A stretch of DNA of 64,000 nucleotides from NCBI RefSeq assembly GCF_030818545.1, contig NZ_JAUTAH010000001.1, positions 1,431,001 to 1,495,000 on the forward strand, read 5' to 3'. Position numbers and translations under genes: made by a program. This DNA is from Brevundimonas sp. SORGH_AS_0993. Its GTDB lineage: Bacteria > Pseudomonadota > Alphaproteobacteria > Caulobacterales > Caulobacteraceae. Under the pieces are notes generated by a model. That model worked only from the letters and a program-made list of their open reading frames with translations, did no database searches and was not told the origin of the DNA. Below, piece after piece: positions 28,703 through 37,500 of the stretch; the stretch's first letter is position 1; the number at the start of each line of letters is the position of its first letter.

Positions 28703-28960
28703 ATGTCGAATTCCATGACCCTAAACGTCCGCGTCACCGGCCCGCTGAGCGAGTTCGTGGCTACGAACGTGGGACAGAACGGCGCGTACGAAAACGTCAG
28801 CGAATATGTCCGCGATCTGATCCGACGCGACCGCGACCGGGTGGAAACTGAAAGGTTCGACCGGCTGAAGGCTGAACTGACGGCGGCGTTCCAAGCGCCG
28901 GAAACCAGCTACGGCCTGCTCGACGCCGACACCGTGTTCGCTCGCAACAGCCGCCCCTAA
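28703..28960 (+). CDS. ParD-like ribbon-helix-helix antitoxin
   Basis: An 85-residue protein starting MSNSMTLNVRVTGPLSEFV, with the ParD-type RHH core (VTGPLSEFVATNV, YENVSEYVRDLIRRD) and a C-terminal tail that would wrap the toxin. AGAGGAG lies a few bases before the ATG. It is five bases upstream of the ParE-like gene, the standard antitoxin-first order. RHH proteins of this kind repress their own operon. Confidence 0.85.
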   Translation: MSNSMTLNVRVTGPLSEFVATNVGQNGAYENVSEYVRDLIRRDRDRVETERFDRLKAELTAAFQAPETSYGLLDADTVFARNSRP

Positions 28961-28965
28961 AATCC

Positions 28966-29280
28966 ATGACTGGATTTCGGATTCAGGAAGCGGCCGGTCG
29001 TCGTCTAGACGACATCTACGCCTACAGCCGCGATGCCTGGGGCGAGGCGCAGGCGCAGACCTATATCCGTCAGCTCTTCGCCTGTTTCGAAGACATCGCG
29101 GCCCGCCGTGTCGCATGGCGCGCCATTCCAGCCGAGTTCGGCGTCGATGGCTTCCATGCGCGATGCGGACATCATTACGTCTATTGGCGCATCTTGTCCG
29201 ACGAGGCGGTCGGGATCGTGACGATCCTGCATGAACGCATGCATCAGATCCAGCGTTTCAGGGACGATGCGCCCGGCTGA
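28966..29280 (+). CDS. ParE-like toxin (RelE/ParE superfamily)
   Basis: A 104-residue protein with the RelE/ParE pattern: RIQEAAGRRLDDIYAYSRDAWGEAQAQTY at the N-terminus, then GHHYVYWRILSDEAVGIVTILHERM in the beta sheet, near the C-terminus. ParE toxins poison DNA gyrase; RelE relatives cut mRNA on ribosomes. The arrangement with the upstream ParD-like gene favours ParE. The target is inferred only. Confidence 0.85.
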   Translation: MTGFRIQEAAGRRLDDIYAYSRDAWGEAQAQTYIRQLFACFEDIAARRVAWRAIPAEFGVDGFHARCGHHYVYWRILSDEAVGIVTILHERMHQIQRFRDDAPG

Positions 29281-29307
29281 ACCGGCGACTTGAATAGGGA
29301 GCGTCTG

Positions 29308-30696
29308 ATGGATGCGACGACCGCCGACACCGTCTTCCGCCCCGCCGTCCCGCCCCGTCGGGCGGGCAAGCCCCTGTCGCTGCTGCCGTTTCTGTGGATC
29401 AGTTGGCGCGATCCGATCCGCATGTGGTCCGAGCGGCATTTCACCGAGCCGCAGTTGTACGGCCAGTCTGCGTTCGGCGAGATCCTGGTGGTCAGCCACC
29501 CGGAGGGCGTGCGGCACGTCCTGACCGAAAACGCCGCCAACTACGAAAAGGGCGACCTGCAACGCCGTGTGCTGGGGCCGATGCTGGCGCAAGGGCTGTT
29601 GCTGACCGAAGGCGACGCCTGGCGCCGCGTCCGACGCATTCTGGCGCCCCTGTTCACCCCCGCCAGGATGGCGACCCTGAACGCGCGCATGGCCGAGGTC
29701 TGTGACGCGCGGGTCGCCGGCTGGTCGTTGTCGGCGCACGGCCGGGTGCTGAACATCGATTCCGAGATGTCGGGCCTGACCTTCGACATCCTGTCGGCCA
29801 CCCTGTTCTCGGACGAACTGGGCGGCGAGGCGCGCGGGTTCGAGCGCGCCCTGAACCAGTTTCTGGCCAATGGCGGGCGCATCGATCCGCTGGACGTGCT
29901 GGGCGCCCCCGACTGGGCGCCGCGTCTGGGCCGCCTGGCCAGTATCCGATCCGCCCGCTTCTTCGAACAGCGCGTCACCCGATTGGTCGAGGCCCGCCGT
30001 GCGCACATCCAGGCCGGCGACATCCCGCCCGATCTGCTGAGCGCCCTCCTGTTGGCCCGGGACGAGACCGGCGGCCCCGGATTGAGCGACGAAGAGGTCG
30101 CCGCCAACATCCTGACCTTCATCCTGGCGGGGCACGAGACCACGGCCCGCGCACTGGGCTGGACCCTGCACCTGCTGTCGCGCCAGCCGGAATATCTGGC
30201 CCGGCTACAGGCCGAGGCGGACGCCTTCGACGTCTCCGATCCCAAATGGGCGGAGGGCCTGCCCTGGACCCGCGCGGTGCTGGAGGAGACGATGCGCCTG
30301 TTTCCGCCCGCCCCGACCATGGCGCGCAAGGCCCTGGCCGAGGACGTGGTGGGCGGTCAGCCGATCAAGGCCGGCGCCACCGTCATCATCTCGCCCTGGA
30401 TCGTTCAGCGCCACACCCTGCTGTGGGACGACCCCGACGCCTTTCGGCCGGAACGCTTTCTGCCCGAGAACCGCAGAGCCATCGACCGTTACGCCTACAT
30501 CCCCTTCAGCGCCGGACCCCGCGTCTGCATCGGCGCGGCCTTCGCCCTGCAGGAAGCGATGATCGCCCTGGCCGCCATCCTGCGCGTCGCCGAGGTGGAG
30601 CCGATCACGGCGGTCGAGCCCCGCCCCGTGCATCAGATCACCCTGCGCAGCCGCGAGCCGATGCGCCTGCGTCTGCGGGCGCGCCGGCCCCGCTGA
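29308..30696 (+). CDS. Cytochrome P450
   Basis: A 462-residue soluble bacterial P450. The I-helix oxygen-activation motif is ILAGHETTARAL, the K-helix ExxR is EETMRLF, and the heme loop is FSAGPRVCIG with the thiolate Cys at residue 407. AGGGAG lies eight bases before the ATG at 29308. It needs separate ferredoxin and reductase partners, none of which are encoded nearby. The substrate is unknown. It lies 27 bases after the toxin-antitoxin pair. Confidence 0.95.
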   Translation: MDATTADTVFRPAVPPRRAGKPLSLLPFLWISWRDPIRMWSERHFTEPQLYGQSAFGEILVVSHPEGVRHVLTENAANYEKGDLQRRVLGPMLAQGLLLTEGDAWRRVRRILAPLFTPARMATLNARMAEVCDARVAGWSLSAHGRVLNIDSEMSGLTFDILSATLFSDELGGEARGFERALNQFLANGGRIDPLDVLGAPDWAPRLGRLASIRSARFFEQRVTRLVEARRAHIQAGDIPPDLLSALLLARDETGGPGLSDEEVAANILTFILAGHETTARALGWTLHLLSRQPEYLARLQAEADAFDVSDPKWAEGLPWTRAVLEETMRLFPPAPTMARKALAEDVVGGQPIKAGATVIISPWIVQRHTLLWDDPDAFRPERFLPENRRAIDRYAYIPFSAGPRVCIGAAFALQEAMIALAAILRVAEVEPITAVEPRPVHQITLRSREPMRLRLRARRPR

Positions 30697-30752
30697 TCGA
30701 CAAACCGTCACAATGACGGCCTAGGTTTCGAGCCTCAGCCTCGGAGCCGCCC

Positions 30753-32318
30753 ATGACCCGCCCCGTCCTTTCGCGCCGTTCGATCCTGGCGGTCTTCGGC
30801 GGCGGCCTGGTCCTGGCGCGAAGCGGTCAGGCCCTGGCCCAGGCGGCCTTCGACACCAACCCCTTCAGTCTGGGCGTGGCGGCGGGCGATCCCCTGCCCG
30901 ACGGCTTCGTCATCTGGACCCGCCTTGCGCCCGATCCCCTGGCCTATGGCTCGGGCATGCCCAGGGCGCCCGTGGCGGTGAAATGGGAGGTGGCGGCCGA
31001 CCGCGGCTTCCGCACCGTCGTCCAGTCGGGCGAGGCCGTCGCCCGCCCCGAACTGGGCCATTCCGTCCACGTCGAAGTCGGGGGGCTGGAGCCCGGCCGC
31101 CCCTATTTCTACCGCTTCCAGTGCGGGAGCGAGCGCAGCGGGACGGGTCGCGCCAAGACCACGCCCGTCGTCGGCGCGGCGCTGGACGCCGTCCGGTTCG
31201 GCGTCGCCGGCTGCCAAGCCTATGAGCAGGGCTATTACACCGCCCACCGCCACATGGCCGAAGACGATCTGGATTTCGTCTTCCTGTACGGCGACTACAT
31301 CTACGAGGGGCGCAGCAACCCTATCTATCAGACGGCGGACGGACCTCAGGACAATCCCCGCATCCACCTGGGCGGCGAGGTGTTCAGCCTGGACGACTAT
31401 CGCCGACGCTATTCGCAATACACCGTGGACGCCGACCTTCAGGCCGCGCGGGGATCGGCCGCCTGGTTCTGCACCTTCGACGACCACGAGGTCGACAACA
31501 ACTGGGTTGGCGACCACGACCCGGAAGGCGCGCCGCCCGAAGTCTTCCTGCTGCGCCGGGCGGCCGCCCTGCAGGCCTTCTACGAGTTCATGCCGATGCG
31601 GAAGTCCGCCTTCCCGCGCGGCGCCTCGATGCAGGCGTATCGCCGCGCGCAATACGGAAACCTGCTGGACGTATCCTTCCTGGACACCCGCCAGTTCCGC
31701 AGCGACCAGCCCTGCGACGACCGCTTCAACAGCTATTGCCCCGGCGTGGAATCGCCCGAGGCCCAGGTGCTGGGCGACGCCCAGGAGGCCTGGCTGTTCA
31801 ACGACCTGAACCGCTCGACCGCCCGCTGGAAGGCCCTGGCCCAGCAGGTCATGATGATGGACCTGAACCGCAACACCTCGGGCGGCAAGGGCGTCAACAC
31901 CGACAGCTGGGCCGGCTATCGCGTGCCGCGCAACCGGCTGCTGGGCCATATCCGCGACCGGCGCATCGACAATGTCGTGGTCCTGACCGGCGACGAGCAC
32001 CAGAACTTCGCCGGCGGGCTGTGGCTGGACGGCGGCCAGCCCGAGGGCCGGCCCATCGCGGTGGAGTTCGTCGGCACCTCGATCAGCTCGGGCGGAAACG
32101 GCTCGGACCGACGCGCGGACTACGACCGATTCATGGCCGCCAATCCGCAGCTGAAGTTCCTGAACAACCAGCGTGGCTATCTGGTGTGCGAGGCCCGGCC
32201 CGACCGCTGGACCACCCAGTTCAAGGTGCTGGACAAGGTGTCGGACCGCGACGGAACGCTGAGCCTGCGCCAGACCCTGGTGATCGAGGCCGGATCGAAC
32301 ACCCTCAGCGCGGCCTGA
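30753..32318 (+). CDS. phoD: PhoD family alkaline phosphatase / phosphodiesterase
   Basis: A 521-residue exported enzyme with a Tat-type signal (SRRSILAVFGGGLVLA). It has the PhoD N-terminal domain (PFSLGVAAGDPLPDGFVIWTR) and the metallophosphatase core with GVAGCQAYEQGYYTAHRHM, YGDYIYEG, TFDDHEVDNNW and VLTGDEHQNF. Such enzymes are secreted Ca/Fe-dependent phosphodiesterases or phosphomonoesterases that scavenge phosphate. It converges with the YmdB-like gene, three bases apart. Confidence 0.93.
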   Translation: MTRPVLSRRSILAVFGGGLVLARSGQALAQAAFDTNPFSLGVAAGDPLPDGFVIWTRLAPDPLAYGSGMPRAPVAVKWEVAADRGFRTVVQSGEAVARPELGHSVHVEVGGLEPGRPYFYRFQCGSERSGTGRAKTTPVVGAALDAVRFGVAGCQAYEQGYYTAHRHMAEDDLDFVFLYGDYIYEGRSNPIYQTADGPQDNPRIHLGGEVFSLDDYRRRYSQYTVDADLQAARGSAAWFCTFDDHEVDNNWVGDHDPEGAPPEVFLLRRAAALQAFYEFMPMRKSAFPRGASMQAYRRAQYGNLLDVSFLDTRQFRSDQPCDDRFNSYCPGVESPEAQVLGDAQEAWLFNDLNRSTARWKALAQQVMMMDLNRNTSGGKGVNTDSWAGYRVPRNRLLGHIRDRRIDNVVVLTGDEHQNFAGGLWLDGGQPEGRPIAVEFVGTSISSGGNGSDRRADYDRFMAANPQLKFLNNQRGYLVCEARPDRWTTQFKVLDKVSDRDGTLSLRQTLVIEAGSNTLSAA

Positions 32319-32321
32319 CGA

Positions 32322-33143
32322 TCAGAGCGTCGGAATCGCCTGGGACAGTCGGCCGCCGACACGGATCGGCTCGACCCGGACAGCCAGACCCGTGCGGTCG
32401 TCGGTCTCGACGAAGACGCCGCACACCGTCGCAGGCCCCGAGGCCGGGGTGTAGCGGCCGCCGGAAATCCGCGTGGTGAAGCGGCGCAGCGGCTCGTCCT
32501 TCTCGTTGCCGATGACGCTGTCATAGTCGCAGCAGCCGCCGGCGTCGGTCTGATAGGCGGTGCCGCCGGGCAGGATCTGGCAGTCGGCCGTCGGGACGTG
32601 GGTGTGGGTGCCCACCACCAGCGATGCCCGCCCATCGCAGAAATGGCCCATCGCCATCTTCTCCGAGGTCGCTTCGCAGTGCATATCCACGATCACCGCA
32701 TCGGCCACGGCGCCCAGGGGGGCGGCCGCCAGTTCGCGCTCCACCGCGCCGAACGGATCGTCCATCGGGTCCATATGGACCCGGCCCAGCACGTTCATGA
32801 CCAGAACGGTGCGCCCTGTATCGGTCTCGAACAGATTGGCCCCGGCGCCCGGCGCATCCATCAGACGCGGATAATTGGCCGGCCGGATAAGGCGCGGCTC
32901 GCGCACGATATAGGTCAGGGCCTCGCGCTGGTCCCAGCTGTGGTTGCCCAGGGTCAGGCAGTCGGCGCCGGCCATGAACAGCTCGCGCGCCGTGTTCTCG
33001 GTGATGCCGAACCCGCCCGCGGCGTTCTCGGCGTTCACGACCACGAAGTCGAGCTTCAGATCCCGCTTCAGGCCCGGAAGATGATCGCTGATGCCGTCGC
33101 GGCCGGACTTGCCGATGACGTCGCCGAAAAATGCCAATCTCAT
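32322..33143 (-). CDS. YmdB family metallophosphoesterase
   Basis: A 273-residue cytoplasmic phosphoesterase of the TIGR00282/YmdB family. Metal ligands and motifs are visible in FFGDVIGKSGRD, VVNAENAAGGFGIT, LGNHSWDQ, DMHCEATSEK and VVGTHTHVPTAD. In Bacillus YmdB hydrolyses 2',3'-cyclic nucleotides; the alphaproteobacterial role is not settled. Its ATG overlaps the end of the cyclo-ligase gene by four bases, so both are co-translated. Confidence 0.92.
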   Translation of the reverse strand: MRLAFFGDVIGKSGRDGISDHLPGLKRDLKLDFVVVNAENAAGGFGITENTARELFMAGADCLTLGNHSWDQREALTYIVREPRLIRPANYPRLMDAPGAGANLFETDTGRTVLVMNVLGRVHMDPMDDPFGAVERELAAAPLGAVADAVIVDMHCEATSEKMAMGHFCDGRASLVVGTHTHVPTADCQILPGGTAYQTDAGGCCDYDSVIGNEKDEPLRRFTTRISGGRYTPASGPATVCGVFVETDDRTGLAVRVEPIRVGGRLSQAIPTL

Positions 33144-33688
33144 TTGAAAGCCGTATAGCCGGTCTCGGTCAGAACACCATCCAGGCGAATGTCATGGGCT
33201 TCCAGTTCCAGCCGCTCGACCTTCTGCCCAGCGTAGGCGAAGCCGATGCGGATCGTCTGCGGCCGCGCGGCGAAGGTGCGGTCGTAATGCCCGCCGCCCT
33301 GCCCCAGCCGCCCGCCTGTCGCGTCGAAGGCCAGAAGCGGGGTGACGATCAAGTCCGGGTCCACCGTCTCGGCCAGCGGCAGGGGCGCAGGACAACCGGC
33401 GGCGTCCAGTTCCAGCGGTTCGCCCGGCGTCCAGGCGCGGAAGATCATGGGGGCGTCGCGATCCAGCACGACGGGCAGACACAGGCGCCGCCCCGCCGCC
33501 TCCAGCGCCACGGCCAGGGCGTCGGCGGCCAGTTCGGTTCCCATGGCGCGATACAGGGCGACCATCGCCGCGCGGGGCAACCGATCCGCAAAGCCCGCCG
33601 CCCGCACCGCCGCCAGGGCGTCGGCCTCGGCCAGGGCCTTGCGCCGCGCCCGCATGGCCGACCGGAGTTCGCGCTTGTCCAGGATCAT
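33140..33688 (-). CDS. 5-formyltetrahydrofolate cyclo-ligase
   Basis: A 182-residue YgfA/FAU family enzyme converting 5-formyl-THF to 5,10-methenyl-THF with ATP. The basic N-terminal motif LDKRELRSAMRARRKAL and the C-terminal VTPLLAFDATGGRLGQGGGHYDR motif are characteristic. It lies downstream of the predicted 6S RNA and zapA on the same strand, the order found in many proteobacteria. The YmdB gene starts within its last codons. Confidence 0.94.
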   Translation of the reverse strand: MILDKRELRSAMRARRKALAEADALAAVRAAGFADRLPRAAMVALYRAMGTELAADALAVALEAAGRRLCLPVVLDRDAPMIFRAWTPGEPLELDAAGCPAPLPLAETVDPDLIVTPLLAFDATGGRLGQGGGHYDRTFAARPQTIRIGFAYAGQKVERLELEAHDIRLDGVLTETGYTAFK

Positions 33689-33724
33689 GCCGCCGCCTTA
33701 CACCCCTCCGGCGGAACGCGCACC

Positions 33725-33823
33725 CGCGCTCAAGCAGCGCGTCGCCGCGCGGCGAGCGGTAGCGCCCTAAACAGAGAGAAAACGCGCTCAAGCAGCGCGC
33801 CGCCGCGCGGCGAGCGATAGCGC
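33725..33823. repeat. Two 41-bp direct repeats with 58-bp period downstream of 6S RNA
   Basis: Copies 33725-33765 and 33783-33823 differ at only two positions. Each contains a GC-rich palindrome (GCCGCGCGGC) and CGCT/AGCG ends. On the minus strand the first-read copy ends in GTTTTCTCTC, so it may act as the 6S RNA terminator. The second lies just before the cyclo-ligase gene. Confidence 0.75.
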
Positions 33824-33844
33824 ACGAGAAAGAGAAAAGGTTGG

Positions 33845-34000
33845 CGGCGCCGCGTGAACCGTGAAGAGCGGTTTAAATCCTCTCGACCTGGGTAGCCAGG
33901 TGGGCTCCGTGTGCCCAGGCCCTCGAGCCCGGACAGGGACAGATCCCTTCGAGTGAATTAAGGTCGCGAGGAAATGTTGCCTCCGACGTGAGCCGCAGCA
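33845..34000 (-). ncRNA. ssrS: 6S RNA (approximate ends)
   Basis: The 368-base gap between zapA and the cyclo-ligase gene contains no coding frame of note but a highly structured stretch on the minus strand. Seen there are a stem joining TCCTCGCGACC with GGTCGAGAGGA, a hairpin AGGGA-TCTG-TCCCT, and a hairpin ACCTGG-CTAC-CCAGGT next to GGAGCCCACCTGG. Synteny (zapA, ssrS, cyclo-ligase) is the main evidence; 6S RNA binds RNA polymerase holoenzyme. The ends are estimates. The rest of the gap holds direct repeats and the cyclo-ligase leader. Confidence 0.72.
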
Positions 34001-34056
34001 GGACCCGCCGTCGATCAAGATAGGCCCTTGCGACCGAACGCGCCAGCACCGGCGGA

Positions 34057-34377
34057 TCAGATAGTTTGCGCGATCTTCTCGATCCGGGCGGCGACCGCGT
34101 TCAGGGCCTCGGCCACGCCGTCATGGGTCGCGGCGGTGGGCGCGGGCGCCGGGCCGGTCGTCTTGCCGCCGTTCAGCCGCGCTTCGTGCAGTTCGTCCGA
34201 CAGGATCAGGGCCGCCATCAGAAAAAGCCTCAGGTCCCCGACGTTTCCGACGTCCTGGGCCACCTGACGCACCTGGTTGTCGAACTGTTTGGCCAGGATG
34301 CGGACCCGCTCCTCCTGGCCGTCGGCGCAGCCGATGGCGTAGGGTCGGCCGTTCACCTCCACGGTCACGGTCGCCAT
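34057..34377 (-). CDS. zapA: Cell division protein ZapA
   Basis: A 106-residue ZapA, a Z-ring associated protein that promotes FtsZ filament bundling. The N-terminal VTVEVNGRPYAIGCADGQEERV and the following helix with FDNQVRQVAQ and DLRLFLMAALILSDEL are typical. Its ATG overlaps the stop of the upstream coiled-coil gene by one base. The 6S RNA gene follows it on the same strand. Confidence 0.9.
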   Translation of the reverse strand: MATVTVEVNGRPYAIGCADGQEERVRILAKQFDNQVRQVAQDVGNVGDLRLFLMAALILSDELHEARLNGGKTTGPAPAPTAATHDGVAEALNAVAARIEKIAQTI

Positions 34378-34634
34378 CAGTCGTCCTCCCTTTCGGCGGT
34401 CTCGGCCAGAACCTCGCGCACCGCCTGGGCCGCGCGGCCCAGGGCTTCGGACGCCTCGCGGCCGGCGACCTCCAGTTCGGCGACGCGCTGATCGGACGGA
34501 CGCGGCGCGAACAGGTCGTCGTCCGCCACGGCGGGCGCCGAGGCTGTGCGCGCCTTCAGTTCCAGGATTTTGCGTTCCAATTCGGCCAAGGCGCGGTCGA
34601 TGCGCGCCCGTGCGGCCGTTGTGGCGTCTGCCAT
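34377..34634 (-). CDS. DUF4164-like coiled-coil protein ahead of zapA
   Basis: An 85-residue protein beginning MADATTAARARIDRALAELE, dominated by heptad-like helices (AELERKILELKAR; RVAELEVAGREASEALGRAAQ). Proteins of this size and composition commonly precede zapA in alphaproteobacteria. No enzymatic motif. The TGA/ATG one-base overlap with zapA suggests coupled translation and possibly a role at the division site. It is divergent from tkt with about 95 nt between starts. Confidence 0.7.
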   Translation of the reverse strand: MADATTAARARIDRALAELERKILELKARTASAPAVADDDLFAPRPSDQRVAELEVAGREASEALGRAAQAVREVLAETAEREDD

Positions 34635-34730
34635 CGGTCGCTCCTTGCAAATTGCGTATAGAACCCGAGGACGCGCCGGGGTAAAGCGGCGCCGCCTCTT
34701 TAATTCCGCATCGTCCGAAAGGTCTCCGCC

Positions 34731-36722
34731 GTGAGCGACGCCAAATCCGCACCGAAGGCCACGCCCGAGCAGATGGCGAACGCCATCCGCGTCCTCGCCA
34801 TGGACGGCGTCGAAAAGGCCAAGTCCGGCCACCCCGGCATGCCGATGGGCATGGCCGACGTGGCGACGGTGCTGTTCTCCAAATTCCTGAAGTTCGACGC
34901 CTCGCGCCCCGACTGGGCCGACCGCGACCGCTTCATCCTGTCGGCCGGCCACGGCTCGATGCTGATCTACGCCCTGCTGCACCTGACCGGCTACAAGGCC
35001 GCGACCAAGCAGGAGCTGTCCAACTTCCGCCAGTGGGGCTCCAAGACCGCCGGCCACCCCGAGTACGGCCACATGCCCGGCGTCGAGGTCACGACCGGCC
35101 CGCTGGGCCAGGGTCTGGCGACCTCCATCGGCTTTGCGATGGCCGAGCGGCATCTGGCCGCCAAATACGGCGACGACCTGGTCGATCACCGCACCTGGGT
35201 CATCGCCGGCGACGGCTGCCTGATGGAGGGCGTGTCGCAGGAAGCCATCGCCCTGGCCGGCCGCTATAAGCTCAACAAGCTGACCGTCCTGTGGGACGAC
35301 AACGAGATCACTATCGACGGCAAGGTCTCCCTGTCCGACGCCGTGGACCAGAAGGCCCGCTTCAAGGCGGCCGGCTGGGCGGTGAAGGCCGTCGACGGCC
35401 ACGACATGAAGGCGATCAAGTCGGCGATGCAGTGGGCGATCCGCCAGGACAAGCCCGTCCTGCTGGCCTGCAAGACCAAGATCGGCAAGGGCGCCGCCAC
35501 TATGGAAGGCAGCCACAAGACCCACGGCGCGGCCCTGGGCGCCGCCGAGATCGCCGCCACCCGCCTGGGCCTGGCCTGGGATCACGACCCGTTCGAAATG
35601 CCCGAGACCATCCTGTCGGCCTGGCATAAGGTCGGCCGTCGTGGATCGAAGGACCGCAAGAAGTGGGAGGCCCGCCTCGCCGCCTCGGCCCAGGCCGCCG
35701 ACTTCACCCGCGCCATGAAGGGCGACCTGCCCGAGGCCGCCTTCGACGCCCTGAACGCCAAGATCGCCGAACTGGTCGAGACGCAACCGGCCCAGGCCAC
35801 GCGCCAGTCGTCGGGCGCCGCCCTGGACGAACTGTTCGCCGCCATCCCCGAACTGGTCGGCGGCTCGGCCGACCTGACCGGCTCGAACAACACCTTCGTC
35901 AAGGGCACGCCGATCCTGGACGCCCCGACCTATGAGGGTCGCTACGTCAACTGGGGCATCCGCGAGTTCGGCATGGCCGCCGCCATGAACGGCCTGGCTT
36001 TGCACGGCGGGGTCATCCCCTACGGCGGCACCTTCATGGTGTTTTCGGACTACAGCCGTCCGGCGATCCGTCTGGGCGCCCTGATGGGCGTGCGCGCCAT
36101 CCACGTCCTGACCCACGACTCCATCGGCCTGGGCGAGGACGGCCCGACGCACCAGCCGGTCGAACATCTGGCCGCCCTGCGCGCCATCCCCAATCTGCTG
36201 GTCTTCCGCCCCGCCGACACGGTCGAGGCGATGGAGTGCTGGCAGGTCGCGCTTCAGACCAGGACCGCCCCCTCGGCCATGGCCCTGTCGCGCCAGAAGA
36301 CCCCGGCGGTCCGCACCACCCCGTCGACCGAGAACCTGTCGGCCAAGGGGGCCTATGAGATCAAGGCCGCAGACGGCGAGGCCAAGGTCACGCTGTTCGG
36401 CACCGGCACGGAACTGGCCCTGGCGCTGGACGCCGCCAAGGTTCTGGAGGCCGAAGGCACGCCCACCCGCGTCGTCTCGGTCCCCAGCTTCGAACTGTTC
36501 GAACAGCAGGACGCCGCCTATCAGGCCGCCGTCATCGGTCGCGGCACGGTGCGCGTCGCCGTCGAGGCCGCCATCAAACAGGGCTGGGAACGCTTCATCG
36601 GCGAAGACGGCGCCTTCATCGGCATGGCCGGCTTCGGCGCCTCGGCCCCGGCCGAAGTCCTGTACGAGAAGTTCGGCATCACCTCGGACGCCATCGTGGC
36701 TGCGGTCAAGGCGCGGCTGTAA
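34731..36722 (+). CDS. tkt: Transketolase, GTG start
   Basis: A 663-residue thiamine-diphosphate enzyme of the pentose phosphate pathway. Motifs include SGHPGMPMGMADV, the ThDP-binding GDGCLMEGVSQEAIALAG ending in the DDNEITIDG region, and HDSIGLGEDGPTHQPVEHLA. Length is normal. It starts with GTG at 34731 with GAAAGG upstream. Its TAA overlaps the ATG of the following lipoprotein gene by one base. Confidence 0.96.
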   Translation: MSDAKSAPKATPEQMANAIRVLAMDGVEKAKSGHPGMPMGMADVATVLFSKFLKFDASRPDWADRDRFILSAGHGSMLIYALLHLTGYKAATKQELSNFRQWGSKTAGHPEYGHMPGVEVTTGPLGQGLATSIGFAMAERHLAAKYGDDLVDHRTWVIAGDGCLMEGVSQEAIALAGRYKLNKLTVLWDDNEITIDGKVSLSDAVDQKARFKAAGWAVKAVDGHDMKAIKSAMQWAIRQDKPVLLACKTKIGKGAATMEGSHKTHGAALGAAEIAATRLGLAWDHDPFEMPETILSAWHKVGRRGSKDRKKWEARLAASAQAADFTRAMKGDLPEAAFDALNAKIAELVETQPAQATRQSSGAALDELFAAIPELVGGSADLTGSNNTFVKGTPILDAPTYEGRYVNWGIREFGMAAAMNGLALHGGVIPYGGTFMVFSDYSRPAIRLGALMGVRAIHVLTHDSIGLGEDGPTHQPVEHLAALRAIPNLLVFRPADTVEAMECWQVALQTRTAPSAMALSRQKTPAVRTTPSTENLSAKGAYEIKAADGEAKVTLFGTGTELALALDAAKVLEAEGTPTRVVSVPSFELFEQQDAAYQAAVIGRGTVRVAVEAAIKQGWERFIGEDGAFIGMAGFGASAPAEVLYEKFGITSDAIVAAVKARL

Positions 36723-37483
36723 TGCGGGCTGCGGCCAGCTTGGCGTGTCTTACGCTGCTGGCCGCTTGCGGGCGTTCGACTGAAGCGGACGCTCAATCCG
36801 CGCTGACCTTCTCGCCAGACCTCGCCGAGGGTTTCGCCGCCCTGCCGCGTGTCAACGCCGATAGCCCGCAGGCGCGGGCGATCAACGCGCGGCTCGACCT
36901 GAGAGACGATGTGGATCGGATGAACCGATCAGACTGCCTGGCGATGAGGCCCGAAAACGATAATGTGGTGTGGACACGTTCTGTCGAAACCCCAATGACC
37001 GGGCCACGTTTTATCAGTCTGCTCATCACCACAGACAGCTATTGCGGGGGCGCCCATGGGAATGGGGAGCAGACGTCGATGACCTTCGACCTCTCAACCG
37101 GCGAGACGATCGATTGGTCGACGATGCTGCCGCAGACTATGCCCTTTCCGCGATATGAGGCCACCGCTCACTGGCCGCAGCTCCTTAGATCGCGGTCGCT
37201 CAAGGTCTGGTATGGTCAGCAAGCCCGCAAGCAACGGCGAGATAACGGCGAAGGGGATTGCGCCGAAGTTTTGTTGGGTGACGAGCCTTTGGACGCATGG
37301 TTGGACGCGGAAAAGGGCGGACTAGCTCTACGGGTCGTTGGTTTGGCCTACGCGGCCTCGGCCTGCGCTGAAACCGTCCTCATGTCGCCCAGCGAACTCC
37401 GCCAGCGTGGAGTTGCTGCTGAGCTTGTCACGGCCCTTGAAGACGCACACCGCGACGGCCGCTGGCGTCACCTACCCCGTTAA
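36722..37483 (+). CDS. Lipoprotein with DUF3298/RsiV-like domain
   Basis: A 253-residue lipoprotein (signal [15 protein letters not shown], lipobox LAAC). The middle region ([36 protein letters not shown]) resembles DUF3298/PdaC-RsiV domains, in which a GG-A-H motif precedes a phrase like DLxTGxxI. It may sit in the outer or inner membrane facing the periplasm. Codon use is noticeably less GC-biased than in tkt and purT. Start overlaps the tkt stop (TAATG). Confidence 0.65.
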   Translation: MRAAASLACLTLLAACGRSTEADAQSALTFSPDLAEGFAALPRVNADSPQARAINARLDLRDDVDRMNRSDCLAMRPENDNVVWTRSVETPMTGPRFISLLITTDSYCGGAHGNGEQTSMTFDLSTGETIDWSTMLPQTMPFPRYEATAHWPQLLRSRSLKVWYGQQARKQRRDNGEGDCAEVLLGDEPLDAWLDAEKGGLALRVVGLAYAASACAETVLMSPSELRQRGVAAELVTALEDAHRDGRWRHLPR

Positions 37484-37500
37484 ATCTTCACGGAATAATC

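Noticed and set aside
33725..33823. CRISPR or attachment site from the two 41-bp direct repeats
   Set aside because: Only two copies, no integrase or cas genes, and the location fits the 3' side of 6S RNA.
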